Source: Pseudophaeobacter sp. EL27
GTDB lineage: Bacteria; Pseudomonadota; Alphaproteobacteria; Rhodobacterales; Rhodobacteraceae
DNA: 64,000 nt
Assembly (NCBI RefSeq): GCF_900313025.1
Contig: NZ_OMPQ01000002.1
Span: 290,073 to 354,072, forward strand
Direction: 5' to 3'
Notes under the pieces: generated by a model
Seen by the model: the letters and a program-made list of their open reading frames with translations, nothing else
The model's database searches: none
What the model was told of the DNA's origin: nothing
Made by a program: the position numbers and the translations under genes
Part shown: one piece after another, positions 9,774 to 17,898 of the stretch
Position numbering within the stretch: the first letter of the stretch is position 1
Layout: every line of letters begins with the position of its first letter

Positions 9774-10703
9774 ATGACGCGTAGAAAACTGGCCGGCGGC
9801 CTGGTGCTGATCACCGGTCTGATTGCGGCCGCTGCCACCCTGGCAGCAAGCAGGCAGGCCGGAACAACATTCCACCCGCGTGCCAGCGCAGAGCAAGCAC
9901 AGCCCGCCGGGAGCTACACCTGGCGGGCCAGCCCCGATTGGTTTGGGGGTTTCTCCGGGCTAGAGCTCTCGGCGGATGGATCGCAGATGGTTGTCCTCAG
10001 TGATCGCGCGCATCTGGTGCGGGCTGATGTCCATCGACAGAACGGCGAGATCGCATCGGTCTCCCTGCACAGCGCCCAACACCTGCGCTCCTCCAAGGGG
10101 CGGCGGCTTTTGGGCCGGATCATGGACAGCGAAGGCCTGGCCCTGGCGCCGGATGGCTCGCTGTTCATCTCCTTTGAGGGTCTGTCGCGGGTTGTGCATC
10201 ACCAAACCGAGGCCAGCCGCGCCCGCGTGCTGCCCCGCCCCAATGATTTTCGCGGCTTGCCCTTGAACAAATCGCTCGAGGCCCTCGCCATTGACCCGCA
10301 GGGGCGGCTCTATACCCTACCGGAAAAAGTCCTGAACGCCGATGGGGAGATCCCGGTCTGGCGCTGGAATGGCGCACGCTGGAGCCAGCCCTTTACCCTG
10401 CCCCGGCGCGGCGGCTTTCTGCCTGTAGGCGCCGATTTTGGTCCTGATGGCCGGTTTTACCTGCTGGAGCGCAACTTTGTCTTCATCGGATTTCGCAGTC
10501 GGCTGCGGCGCTGGGACATCACCGATCAGGGCGCGATAAACGAAGTGACCCTAATGGAAAGCAGCACCGGCGTGCATGACAACCTCGAAGGCCTGTCTGT
10601 CTGGCGCGACACCACGGGAATCCTGCGGGCCACCATGGTGTCGGATGACAATTTCAAAGCCCTGCAACGCACCGAACTGGTGGAATACACCCTGCCGGAC
10701 TGA
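9774..10703 (+). CDS. Esterase-like activity of phytase family protein (exported)
   Basis: A 309-residue protein with an N-terminal hydrophobic signal or anchor (residues 8-26), followed by beta-propeller-like repeats with the motifs GFSGLELSADGSQMVVLSD, DSEGLALAPDGSLF and ALAIDPQGRLYTLPE. These match the phytase-like esterase family (PF13449 type). Members are exported calcium-dependent propellers whose substrates are mostly unknown. It starts 11 bases after mepA, so it is probably co-transcribed with mepA and the permease. No lipobox Cys is visible. The functional name comes from family resemblance, not from identified active-site residues. Confidence 0.8.
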   Translation: MTRRKLAGGLVLITGLIAAAATLAASRQAGTTFHPRASAEQAQPAGSYTWRASPDWFGGFSGLELSADGSQMVVLSDRAHLVRADVHRQNGEIASVSLHSAQHLRSSKGRRLLGRIMDSEGLALAPDGSLFISFEGLSRVVHHQTEASRARVLPRPNDFRGLPLNKSLEALAIDPQGRLYTLPEKVLNADGEIPVWRWNGARWSQPFTLPRRGGFLPVGADFGPDGRFYLLERNFVFIGFRSRLRRWDITDQGAINEVTLMESSTGVHDNLEGLSVWRDTTGILRATMVSDDNFKALQRTELVEYTLPD

Positions 10704-10756
10704 GGGAAGGTATCTCTAGTCCTCGACACTGAGATGAAGATACAGACTCTGCTGTC

Positions 10757-11419
10757 CTAGAGGGCAGACACTTCGAACCCATCCAACAGTTCGGCGACCG
10801 AAAGCATAAATACGAGCATGGCGCTTGGAAATAGCTCTGCATTCCCAGAGGCCGAATAGACACTATCACCCCTTTGCCACTCGCAACTCATAGACGAAAA
10901 TTGCCTGCGACATGGCTCCACCCGCGCAGGGCCACCTTTGCCATGGTTGAAATCCACCGCCTTACCGATGATCACTGTTTTCTCCCGTGTTTCATAGCGT
11001 GGGACCAAATCCGACACGGATACCTTAACAAGGAAATACTTGCCCCCCCGGCTCAGGGCTCCCATTGTAGGGGCTATACTGCCACGGAATTTCATGCCTG
11101 TTTTCGCCGAGCCAATAGTGCTGATGGAATCCGCTATCCATCTTTGGCAAGAATGGAAGGCAGGCTGCGATAGTTAGAACGATCAACCCCCTTGGTAGTG
11201 ACGCGGGGAGAGGGGACGTCGCCGGAACCAAAGGCCCAACATCCCAACCGTGGCCAAAACAGGCAGGACAATGGCACCATAGCGCAACGGACCAAACAGA
11301 TCCCCACGAGCGGTCATTGGGTGATAAAATTCGGAAACCTTGAGCGAGACATAGGTACCGCCGCCCCAGGCAAATGACGCGACAACCGCGCACCAAAACA
11401 ACATGCTAAATCGAAACAT
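10757..11419 (-). pseudogene. Membrane-anchored protein gene split by two compensating G-tract frameshifts
   Basis: Three overlapping minus-strand frames join into one sensible protein. Frame A (from ATG 11419) encodes two membrane segments and ends at TGA after RHYQGG. Frame B carries IVLTIAACLPFLPKMDSG and WQYSPYNGSPEPGG. Frame C, which is the same frame as A, continues with KYFLVKVSVSDLVPRYE to a stop at 10757. The first switch falls in a run of 5 G (complement of 11187-11191), where one more G would restore the frame. The second falls in a run of 7 G (complement of 11043-11049), where one fewer would restore it. The joined product would have three hydrophobic segments and a soluble domain of about 100 residues. 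It may be a true pseudogene, a phase-variable gene or sequencing error. Function unknown. Confidence 0.7.
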
Positions 11420-11669
11420 GCCCCAACATACCTCTGCGACTGAGGGCTTCAACTCTCAATCTCCTCAAAATTGTCTCCCCCTGTGAAGCCACTGGTTGGC
11501 GAAACCACAGAGCGGTGCCGAGCCCAACGGGAGAGGCACATTCTTTGTATGTGGCGATCTGGGCGGGAGCCCCCCTTCCGCTGCACCCGCAGGCCCTGCG
11601 GTGCGTCAAAACACTTGCCAACGGCCTCCAACACAGCTAGGTGAGCGCGTCTTCCGCACAAGATGCGGA

Positions 11670-11700
11670 ACAAGTCGCCGCGACCTTGTATAAAAAACGG
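11670..11700 (+). promoter_or_regulatory. preQ1-I riboswitch (translation-controlling)
   Basis: P1 is ACAAG (11670-11674) with CTTGT (11685-11689), enclosing the loop TCGCCGCGAC. The A-rich tail ATAAAAAACGG follows immediately. The tail CGG (11698-11700) can pair with loop CCG (11678-11680) to form the H-type pseudoknot. The loop matches the pattern UCGCnnnnAC known from thermophile preQ1-I aptamers, and the tail AUAAAAAAC is identical to that in the B. subtilis aptamer. The GGA of the ribosome-binding region lies inside the tail, so ligand binding should hide it. A perfect 7-bp hairpin (11652-11670) sits just upstream and its 5' arm could instead pair with the tail CGGAA. The downstream gene is a queuosine-precursor transporter. 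Confidence 0.82.
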
Positions 11701-11709
11701 AACTGAAAA

Positions 11710-12333
11710 ATGAATCGTTCTCATCTACCTGGCATTCTTGCCATGGCTGCCGTTGTGGTGGCCTCCAATATCCTGGTGCAATTCCTGTTTGGCCAATGGC
11801 TGACCTGGGGCGCCTTTACCTATCCAATCGCCTTTCTCATCACCGATGTGATGAACCGTGTCTATGGCGCCGGACCAGCCCGCCGCGTGGTCTTTGTCGG
11901 CTTTGTCGTGGGCGTGATCTGCTCGCTCATCGGCACGCAAATTATGGGCGAGTTTGGCCCGCTGGTCACCCTGCGCATCGCGCTTGGCTCTGGCCTCGCC
12001 TTCCTCACCGCGCAGCTGCTCGACGTATCGATCTTTGCCGCCCTGCGGTCCGGCAAATGGTGGCGTGCGCCGCTGGCCTCCACTCTGGTGGGTTCCTCGG
12101 TGGACACGGCGATCTTCTTTACCGTGGCCTTTTCCGGCGCGCTGACCTGGATCGAACCCGCCAATGACATCTCCTGGGCGGCAGAAATGCTGCCACTTCT
12201 GGGTGCTGGCCCCATGGCGCCGCTCTGGATCTCGCTGGCGGTAGCCGACTGGATGGTGAAGCTCTCGCTGGCCCTGCTGGCGCTGCTGCCCTTCCGTATG
12301 ATTGTCAGCCACCTGACGGCCAAACCCGCATAA
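11710..12333 (+). CDS. Queuosine precursor transporter (VUT/YhhQ family)
   Basis: A 207-residue inner-membrane protein with about six hydrophobic segments, starting ILAMAAVVVASNILVQFLFG. ITDVMNRVYGAGPARRVVFVGF is the VUT-family hallmark near residues 45-65. YhhQ family members import queuosine precursors (preQ0/preQ1) for tRNA modification at G34. The start codon lies 9 bases after a preQ1-I aptamer, which independently supports the function and predicts repression by preQ1. A bidirectional terminator follows at 12362. No queuosine biosynthesis genes are adjacent, so this is a stand-alone salvage unit. Confidence 0.9.
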   Translation: MNRSHLPGILAMAAVVVASNILVQFLFGQWLTWGAFTYPIAFLITDVMNRVYGAGPARRVVFVGFVVGVICSLIGTQIMGEFGPLVTLRIALGSGLAFLTAQLLDVSIFAALRSGKWWRAPLASTLVGSSVDTAIFFTVAFSGALTWIEPANDISWAAEMLPLLGAGPMAPLWISLAVADWMVKLSLALLALLPFRMIVSHLTAKPA

Positions 12334-12361
12334 GCCTCCACAGCAATACAACACACTTGGC

Positions 12362-12394
12362 AAAAGGCCGTGGTCCATGGGGCTGCGGCCTTTT
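12362..12394 (+). terminator. Rho-independent terminator after the queuosine precursor transporter
   Basis: Arms AAAAGGCCG (12362-12370) and CGGCCTTTT (12386-12394) form a perfect 9-bp stem around a 15-base loop, with A-rich and T-rich flanks on opposite sides. It can act in both directions and separates the transporter from arfB. Confidence 0.75.
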
Positions 12395-12425
12395 CCATTT
12401 GCGCCAGCCGCGCTACATCCGGCTC

Positions 12426-12845
12426 ATGCTCCATATCACCAACGATATCGCCCTCCAGGACTGGGAACTCTCCGAGAGCTTCATGCGCGCCTCGGGCCCA
12501 GGCGGGCAGAACGTCAACAAGGTGGCCACCGCCGTCGAGTTACGGTTCGAGGCCGCGCGCTCCCCAGCGCTCACCCCGGCGGTGAAATCCCGTCTCAAAC
12601 GGCTGGCCGGTCGGCGCTGGACCAAAGAGGGCGCGATCCTGATGCAATGCGACGAGACCCGCTCGCAGCTGCGCAACCGCGAACTGGTGCGCGAACGGCT
12701 GGTCGAGCTCATTCGCAAGGCCCTGGTGGCACCAAAGCGTCGTATAGCGACCAAACCAACTCGCGGTTCCGTCAAACGGCGGCTGGAAGGCAAAAAGCAG
12801 CGCAGCGCTATCAAATCGACGCGAGGGAAAATCACCCCCGAGTGA
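12426..12845 (+). CDS. arfB: Alternative ribosome-rescue factor / peptidyl-tRNA hydrolase ArfB
   Basis: A 139-residue release-factor-like protein with the catalytic SGPGGQNVNK motif near residue 25 and no codon-recognition domains. A basic C-terminal tail (KRRLEGKKQRSAIKSTRGK) is the part that enters the empty mRNA channel of stalled ribosomes. ArfB (YaeJ) hydrolyses peptidyl-tRNA on non-stop ribosomes independently of tmRNA. The ATG at 12426 begins the conserved MLHITNDIALQDWEL segment; the open frame before it overlaps the terminator and is not coding. Length and domain content are normal. Confidence 0.93.
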   Translation: MLHITNDIALQDWELSESFMRASGPGGQNVNKVATAVELRFEAARSPALTPAVKSRLKRLAGRRWTKEGAILMQCDETRSQLRNRELVRERLVELIRKALVAPKRRIATKPTRGSVKRRLEGKKQRSAIKSTRGKITPE

Positions 12846-12912
12846 TCCTTATGATTGCACCCAAGCCCTGGCTTAGCCATGTTCAGTGCAAATGGATTTG
12901 AGGGAGAAGACT

Positions 12913-13659
12913 ATGCGGCTGGCAGGAAAATGCGCCATTGTAACGGGTGGAGCCTCGGGCTTTGGTCTTGGCATCGTTGATAAATTTCTGACCGAGGGCG
13001 CCCGGGTGATGATCGCCGATATCAATATTGATGGCGCCTCGGCATTGGCCGCTGAACGCGGCGACATGGCCATGGCCCAGCAGGTCGATGTCAGCAATGC
13101 CGCCTCGGTGAATGCCATGGCAGAGGCGGCAATTGGCGCCTTTGGCCGCGTTGATATTCTGATCAACAACGCTGGTGTTACCCATCTGCCCACCCCGCTG
13201 GACGAGGTGAGTGAGGAGGATTTTGACCGGGTGTTCAATGTGAATATGAAATCCGTCTATCTGACCGCCCGTGCCCTGGTACCGCATATGAAGGCAAATT
13301 CCAGCGGAGCCATCCTCAACGTGGCCTCCACCGCAGGCGTGTCACCGCGCGCCAATCTGAACTGGTACAATGCCTCCAAGGGCTGGATGATCACCGCCAC
13401 CAAAACCATGGCAGTGGAACTGGCCCCCAGAGGTATCCGGGTGAATGCCATCAACCCGGTGGCCGGCGAGACCCCGCTGCTGCAGTCCTTCATGGGCGAA
13501 GACACGCCGGAGATCCGCGCCAAGTTCCTGTCCACCATTCCAATCGGGCGGTTCTCCACCCCTCAGGACATGGGCAATGCCGCCTGCTATCTGTGTTCTG
13601 ACGAGGCCAGCATGGTCACAGGTGTGGCTATGGAAGTCGACGGAGGGCGCTGCATATGA
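12913..13659 (+). CDS. SDR family oxidoreductase
   Basis: A 248-residue classical short-chain dehydrogenase. The cofactor motif is TGGASGFGLGI, with Asp at the end of strand 2 (IADINI) favouring NAD(H). NNAG is present. The catalytic Ser-Tyr-Lys are in NVASTAGVS and WYNASKGW, and the C-terminus ends VDGGRCI. GGGAGAAG precedes the ATG. The stop overlaps the cupin start by ATGA, so the pair is coupled. The nearest family relatives are glucose/3-oxoacyl dehydrogenases, but the substrate is not identifiable. The SDR-cupin pair followed by a P1 peptidase suggests a small catabolic unit. Confidence 0.9.
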   Translation: MRLAGKCAIVTGGASGFGLGIVDKFLTEGARVMIADINIDGASALAAERGDMAMAQQVDVSNAASVNAMAEAAIGAFGRVDILINNAGVTHLPTPLDEVSEEDFDRVFNVNMKSVYLTARALVPHMKANSSGAILNVASTAGVSPRANLNWYNASKGWMITATKTMAVELAPRGIRVNAINPVAGETPLLQSFMGEDTPEIRAKFLSTIPIGRFSTPQDMGNAACYLCSDEASMVTGVAMEVDGGRCI

Positions 13660-14009
13660 AAACGATCAATCTGGCCGAAAAACTGGCGTTCTTTGACAGC
13701 CATTGGGACCCCAAGGTGGTGGCCGACTATAATGATAACGAGATCATGGTGGTCAAATTTCAGGGTGAATTCCCGTTTCACCTGCATGAAGACACAGATG
13801 ACTTCTTCCTGGTACTTGAAGGCGAGATGTTGATGGATATCGAGGGCGAGGCCTCGCATCCGGTCTCAGCCGGCGAGCTGTTTGTGGTGCCTAAGGGGGT
13901 CACCCACCGTCCGCGTGCCGCGCAGGAATGCAAGGTGCTGCTGATCGAGCCCAAGGGAGAGCCGAACTCGGGCGATCCCACCACTGCGGCCGCAAAAAAC
14001 CGGATCTAA
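13656..14009 (+). CDS. Cupin domain-containing protein
   Basis: A 117-residue single-domain cupin. The first metal-binding motif is FPFHLHEDTDDFFLVLEGEM (His, His, Glu pattern) and the second is ELFVVPKGVTHRPRA (terminal His). Such small cupins act as isomerases, dioxygenases or sugar-binding proteins; nothing here distinguishes among them. The ATG overlaps the SDR stop codon by ATGA, so expression is coupled to the dehydrogenase. After it lie 130 non-coding bases with two palindromes (14038-14058 and 14095-14109) before the minicistron that leads into the peptidase. Confidence 0.88.
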   Translation: MKTINLAEKLAFFDSHWDPKVVADYNDNEIMVVKFQGEFPFHLHEDTDDFFLVLEGEMLMDIEGEASHPVSAGELFVVPKGVTHRPRAAQECKVLLIEPKGEPNSGDPTTAAAKNRI

Positions 14010-14139
14010 CACGCGGTTTTGCGGGAACTTGGCGGTTCGGCGCAGCCTGTTTGCGCCGGATCAAAGACCCAGCCGGAATCACGCCTAAAAGGGAGGGGCA
14101 ATTTGCCCCGCCGTACGTTTTGGAACAGGAGGTCATCAG

Positions 14140-14172
14140 ATGATCCCAACCCTGATGAAACCGGCCCGATGA
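14140..14172 (+). CDS. 10-codon leader minicistron (MIPTLMKPAR)
   Basis: ATG 14140 has an excellent AGGAGG ribosome site 7 bases upstream. It encodes ten residues and stops at TGA 14170-14172, overlapping the peptidase ATG (14169) as ATGA. The downstream gene has no ribosome site of its own. The arrangement suggests translational coupling through a leader peptide; the peptide itself is not recognised. Confidence 0.45.
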   Translation: MIPTLMKPAR

Positions 14173-15200
14173 AACCAGGGCCTAAAAATCTCATCACTGA
14201 TGTGCCCGGCCTCCTGGTCGGCAATGCACGTGATGCCGCGTTGAAATCCGGCAGCACTGTCTTGCTGGCGGCAGAGCCGCTGACCGCATCGGTGCATGTC
14301 ATGGGCGGCGCGCCGGGGACGCGGGAGACGGATTTGCTGGCACCGGATAAATCCGTGGCCAAGATTGATGCGCTGGTGCTGTCGGGTGGATCCGCCTTTG
14401 GGCTGGATGCCTGTTCCGGCGTTGTTGATGGGCTGCGCGCCCAGGGGCGCGGATTTGTCCTGGGGCCTGCAATCATTCCTCTGGTGCCCGGTGCGATCCT
14501 GTTTGACCTGCTGAACGGCGGCAACAAGGACTGGCTCGATAACCCCTATAGGGCGCTGGGACGGGCCGCGTTTGAAGATGCTTCTGATGACTTCTCCCTC
14601 GGCAGCCATGGCGCTGGCACCGGGGCCCTCACCGCGATGCTGAAAGGCGGGCTGGGCTCTGCCTCCTTTGTGCTGGAGAGCGGCGTCACCGTTGGCGCCC
14701 TGGTGGCCGCCAATCCAATGGGCAGCGTCACCACGCCCGGGGATCGCCATTTCTGGGCCGCGCCTTTTGAGGTCGATGGCGAATTTGGCGGTGCTGGACC
14801 TGACAGCGCAGTCGGACTGGGGCGCAGCCTCGACAGTCGCAAAATGCAATCCATGCGCGCCCTTGCGGCAGGTGAAGAGCTGCCCGCCGAACGCGGCAAT
14901 ACCACCATTGCCATTGTCGCCACCAATGCCGCCCTGACCAAGGCCGAATGCCAGCGCATAGCCACAGCCGCCCATGACGGCATTGGCCGCGCCACCGTTC
15001 CGGCCCATGCGCCGGGGGATGGCGATCTGGTTTTTGCCGCCAGCACCAACGCCCGCCGCCTCGCCAATCCCGAGATGGAACTGGGCCAAATCGGCCATGC
15101 CGCCGCGCTCTGTCTCAGCCGTGCCATCGCACGGGCCATCTATAGCGCCACACCAGAAGACCACGATCTCCTGCCCTGTTGGAGCGCGTGCCAAACCTGA
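14169..15200 (+). CDS. P1 family (DmpA/S58-type) peptidase
   Basis: A 343-residue protein of the DmpA/ornithine-acetyltransferase fold, N-terminal-nucleophile hydrolases that self-cleave. Visible signatures are LVLSGGSAFGLDACSGV near residue 75, GAGTGALTAMLKGGLGSAS near 145, and RGNTTIAIVATNAALTK near 245, where the Thr pair is the likely autoprocessing nucleophile. Members include D-aminopeptidases and beta-peptidyl aminopeptidases acting on small peptides or amides. The chosen ATG begins KPGPKNLITDVPGLLVGN, the normal N-terminus; it overlaps the stop of the upstream leader. The substrate is unknown. Confidence 0.85.
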   Translation: MKPGPKNLITDVPGLLVGNARDAALKSGSTVLLAAEPLTASVHVMGGAPGTRETDLLAPDKSVAKIDALVLSGGSAFGLDACSGVVDGLRAQGRGFVLGPAIIPLVPGAILFDLLNGGNKDWLDNPYRALGRAAFEDASDDFSLGSHGAGTGALTAMLKGGLGSASFVLESGVTVGALVAANPMGSVTTPGDRHFWAAPFEVDGEFGGAGPDSAVGLGRSLDSRKMQSMRALAAGEELPAERGNTTIAIVATNAALTKAECQRIATAAHDGIGRATVPAHAPGDGDLVFAASTNARRLANPEMELGQIGHAAALCLSRAIARAIYSATPEDHDLLPCWSACQT

Positions 15201-15311
15201 AACACCGGCGCGAGCTGCGCCAGAAACACCCATGCGGCGGATTCACTCGTTGACACTCCCTGCCAACAAGCGCCGTATTCCAACCAGCCAACTCAAAACC
15301 GGAGCAAGCAT

Positions 15312-15797
15312 ATGAAACCCGTCCTGACTGCAGCCCTTCTTAGCCTTCTGGCAGCCCCCGCCTTTGCCGAAGGTGATGCCGCAAAAGGCGAAAAGGCCTT
15401 TAACAAATGCAAATCCTGCCACGCCGTGGTCTCTGACACCGGTGAGAAAATCATCAAAGGCGGCAAGACCGGCCCCAACCTCTGGGGTGTTGTTGGCCGC
15501 ACAGCGGGCAGCTATGAGGGCTTCAGATACGGCAAGGATCTGATTGCTGCCGGCGAGGGTGGCCTGGTCTGGGATCTTGAGAGCTTTACCGCCTATGCTC
15601 AGGACCCTCGTGGCTTCCTGCGTGAGCATCTGGGCGACAGCAAGGCCAAGTCGAAGATGTCTTTCAAGCTGAAAAAGGGCGCCGAAGACATCTATGCCTT
15701 CCTGGCCCAGTTTAGCCCTGTCGCCGAAGAGCCGGCTGAAGAACCCGCAGAAGATGCCGCGGCAACCGAGACCACCGAACAACCTGCTTCCGAGTGA
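15312..15797 (+). CDS. Periplasmic c-type cytochrome, class I
   Basis: A 161-residue exported cytochrome c with a cleavable signal peptide (PAFAEG) and one haem site CKSCH near residue 35. KTGPNLWGVVGR follows, and the distal Met is probably in SKMSFKLKK. This pattern fits the cytochrome c2/c550 type of soluble electron carrier between the bc1 complex and terminal oxidases or dehydrogenases. The last 25 residues are very acidic and rich in Glu-Pro-Ala, an unusual tail that may tune docking or stay disordered. GGAG precedes the ATG. A terminator follows at 15874, so the gene is its own transcript or the end of one. Confidence 0.9.
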   Translation: MKPVLTAALLSLLAAPAFAEGDAAKGEKAFNKCKSCHAVVSDTGEKIIKGGKTGPNLWGVVGRTAGSYEGFRYGKDLIAAGEGGLVWDLESFTAYAQDPRGFLREHLGDSKAKSKMSFKLKKGAEDIYAFLAQFSPVAEEPAEEPAEDAAATETTEQPASE

Positions 15798-15873
15798 TCC
15801 TGCCCTTGTCTTCCCGCCTCTCGGCCCCGTTTTTAGGGGTCGCATAGCCTGGATTGCCTGAAACTTGAGCATC

Positions 15874-15903
15874 AAAGGCCGTGACCTCAGGGGCGCGGCC
15901 TTT
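15874..15903 (+). terminator. Rho-independent terminator after cytochrome c
   Basis: AAAGGCCG (15874-15881) pairs perfectly with CGGCCTTT (15896-15903) around a 14-base loop, followed by a short T-rich end. The stem sequence resembles that of the terminator at 12362. Confidence 0.7.
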
Positions 15904-15981
15904 CGCGTAGTTGCTTTGCCGGGCAACCCGCGTTAGCCATTGCGGGCTGCGCAAGAGTGGCAAAACGATCATGGATTCAGA

Positions 15982-16524
15982 ATGCCCCATATGATCCCGG
16001 CCTGGGTGAACGGCGAACTGACACCGGTAGAGAAGCTCCTGGCACATGAACAGGGGTTGAAGCACAAGGCTGTCTCGGTGTTTGTGGTCAAGGGCGTCAA
16101 AATCCTGATGCAGCGCCGCGCCCTGGGGAAGTATCATACGCCCGGTCTTTGGGCCAATACCTGCTGCACCCATCCCATGTGGGAGGAGGCCTCCTCTGCC
16201 TGCGCGGTGCGTCGCATGGAAGAAGAGTTGGGGTTGAAGGGGCTCTATCCTGAGTTCCGTCACCAGCTGGAATATCGGGCGGATGTGGGCCATGGCATGG
16301 TAGAACACGAGGTCGTCGACGTGTTTCTTGCCCATGCTCATCGTCCGCTCACCCCCGTAGCAAACCCGGATGAGGTGATGGAAACCCGCTGGATGGATTA
16401 CCATGACCTGCTGGCAGAGGTGCACCGCCACCCAGAGCGTTTCACCCCCTGGCTGAAGATCTATCTGCACAAATACGCCGACATCATCTTTGGTCCCGAC
16501 CTGATCATCGCCTCCAAAACCTGA
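15982..16524 (+). CDS. idi: Isopentenyl-diphosphate delta-isomerase, type I
   Basis: A 180-residue Nudix-fold enzyme interconverting IPP and DMAPP, the isoprenoid building blocks. The active-site Cys is in NTCCTHP, the Nudix-like Glu run is RRMEEELGL, and the metal/catalytic Glu residues are in GMVEHEVVDVF. Metal-binding His is in QGLKHKAVSVF. Start codons at 15982 (MPHMIPAW) and 15991 are both possible; neither has a strong ribosome site. In photosynthetic relatives idi sits near the photosynthesis genes; here it is isolated between a cytochrome and a monooxygenase. Confidence 0.92.
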   Translation: MPHMIPAWVNGELTPVEKLLAHEQGLKHKAVSVFVVKGVKILMQRRALGKYHTPGLWANTCCTHPMWEEASSACAVRRMEEELGLKGLYPEFRHQLEYRADVGHGMVEHEVVDVFLAHAHRPLTPVANPDEVMETRWMDYHDLLAEVHRHPERFTPWLKIYLHKYADIIFGPDLIIASKT

Positions 16525-16638
16525 ACCCAGTCGCACCTCTTGCCTCCTGTTGCCAGATTGGCAAGGGATCTGTTTTCGCTTGCCTTCTGGGCAGGCTCTG
16601 TGGTTTTGTGCCACCACATATTAGGAGGTATACTTACT

Positions 16639-17898
16639 ATGTCCGTTCTTATTGCAGGGGGTGGTATCGCCGGGCTGAGCCTTGGCCTGACGCTTCACCA
16701 GATTGGCGTGCCCTTTCACATCTACGAATCCGCCGCTGAGCTGCGCCCATTAGGGGTCGGTATCAACCTGCAACCCAATGCCGTGCGCGAGCTGTTTGAC
16801 CTGGGGCTGGAGGCGGAACTGGAAGAGATCGGCATTCGCACCCGGCAGCTGGGGTTCTACTCCAAACTTGGTAAGACCATCTGGGAAGAGCCGCGCGGCA
16901 TGGAGGCCGGCTATGCCTGGCCGCAATACTCAGTGCATCGCGGCGAACTGCAAATGATGCTGTATCAGGCGCTGGTTTCCCGGGCAGGTGGCGACTGTAT
17001 CACCACTGGTGCGCGCGCCCTGGGGTTTGAACAGACAGCTGGCGGCGCAGACCTGTTGCTGGCAGATGGTTCCCGCAAGAGCGGCACACTTGTTGTGGCG
17101 GCAGATGGTATTCACTCAGCCCTGCGCGCGCAGATGTACCCGGGTGAGGGCGCGCCGATCTGGAATGGTCGGATTCTCTGGCGGGCAACCACCCAAGGCA
17201 CACCGTGGAAGGGCGAGGCCGCCATGGCAATGATCGGTCATGACAGTCTGCGCCTGGTGGCCTATCCGATCTCGCGCCCAGATGCTGACGGGTTGGCAAC
17301 CCTCAACTGGATTGCTGAGAAGAGCTTTGACCCTTCCGCGCCCTGGAAGAAAGAAGACTGGAACCGCGCCGCCGATATCAACGACTTCATCGCCGAGTTC
17401 GAAGACTGGCAGTTTGACTGGATCGATGTCCCCGGCCTCATCCGTGGTGCAGAGGTGGTCTATGAATACCCCATGGTTGATCGCGACCCGCTGCCGCAAT
17501 GGGGCTTTGGGGCTGTGACCCTGATGGGGGATGCGGCCCATCCGACTTATCCGGTGGGCTCAAACGGGGCCAGCCAGGCCATTATTGATGCGCGGGTTAT
17601 TGGCGCAAAGCTCCTGTCCCATGGTGTCACCCCGGCAGCGCTTGCGGCCTATGAGGCAGAGGTGCGCCCGATTGCCACCGGAATTGGCCAGACCAACCGC
17701 GCGGGCAAAGGGCCGGATGCCGTGCTGCAGCAGGTTGAAGATCTCTGTGGGGGAGATTTTATCAGCATTGAAGATGTCATTCCCAGGGCCGATCTTGCGG
17801 CCCATGCGGAGCGTTACAAATCCATCGCAGGGTTTTCAATTGAGGCGCTGAATGCCCGCCCGGCGACAATCAAAGCCGATGCAAGAGTGATCAGCTAA
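16639..17898 (+). CDS. FAD-dependent aromatic-type monooxygenase (PhzS/salicylate-hydroxylase group)
   Basis: A 419-residue group A flavoprotein monooxygenase. The FAD-binding motif GGGIAGLSLGLTL is at the N-terminus, the DG motif reads VVAADGIHSALR, and GDAAHPTYPVGSNGASQAI is the second FAD motif. Such enzymes hydroxylate aromatic or polyketide-like substrates with NAD(P)H and O2. The QPNAVREL segment after the first helix recalls PhzS-like members. The start is secure: AGGAGG lies 9 bases before the ATG. It is followed by a highly palindromic intergenic block. The natural substrate is not identifiable. Confidence 0.88.
   Translation: MSVLIAGGGIAGLSLGLTLHQIGVPFHIYESAAELRPLGVGINLQPNAVRELFDLGLEAELEEIGIRTRQLGFYSKLGKTIWEEPRGMEAGYAWPQYSVHRGELQMMLYQALVSRAGGDCITTGARALGFEQTAGGADLLLADGSRKSGTLVVAADGIHSALRAQMYPGEGAPIWNGRILWRATTQGTPWKGEAAMAMIGHDSLRLVAYPISRPDADGLATLNWIAEKSFDPSAPWKKEDWNRAADINDFIAEFEDWQFDWIDVPGLIRGAEVVYEYPMVDRDPLPQWGFGAVTLMGDAAHPTYPVGSNGASQAIIDARVIGAKLLSHGVTPAALAAYEAEVRPIATGIGQTNRAGKGPDAVLQQVEDLCGGDFISIEDVIPRADLAAHAERYKSIAGFSIEALNARPATIKADARVIS

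Noticed and set aside
11449..11724. A 91-codon minus-strand frame overlapping the riboswitch
   Set aside because: Its start lies within the coding start of the transporter and it crosses the preQ1 aptamer; no ribosome site or domain.
14136..15233. A 365-codon minus-strand frame opposite the P1 peptidase
   Set aside because: The plus strand has clear DmpA-family motifs and the minus product has none.
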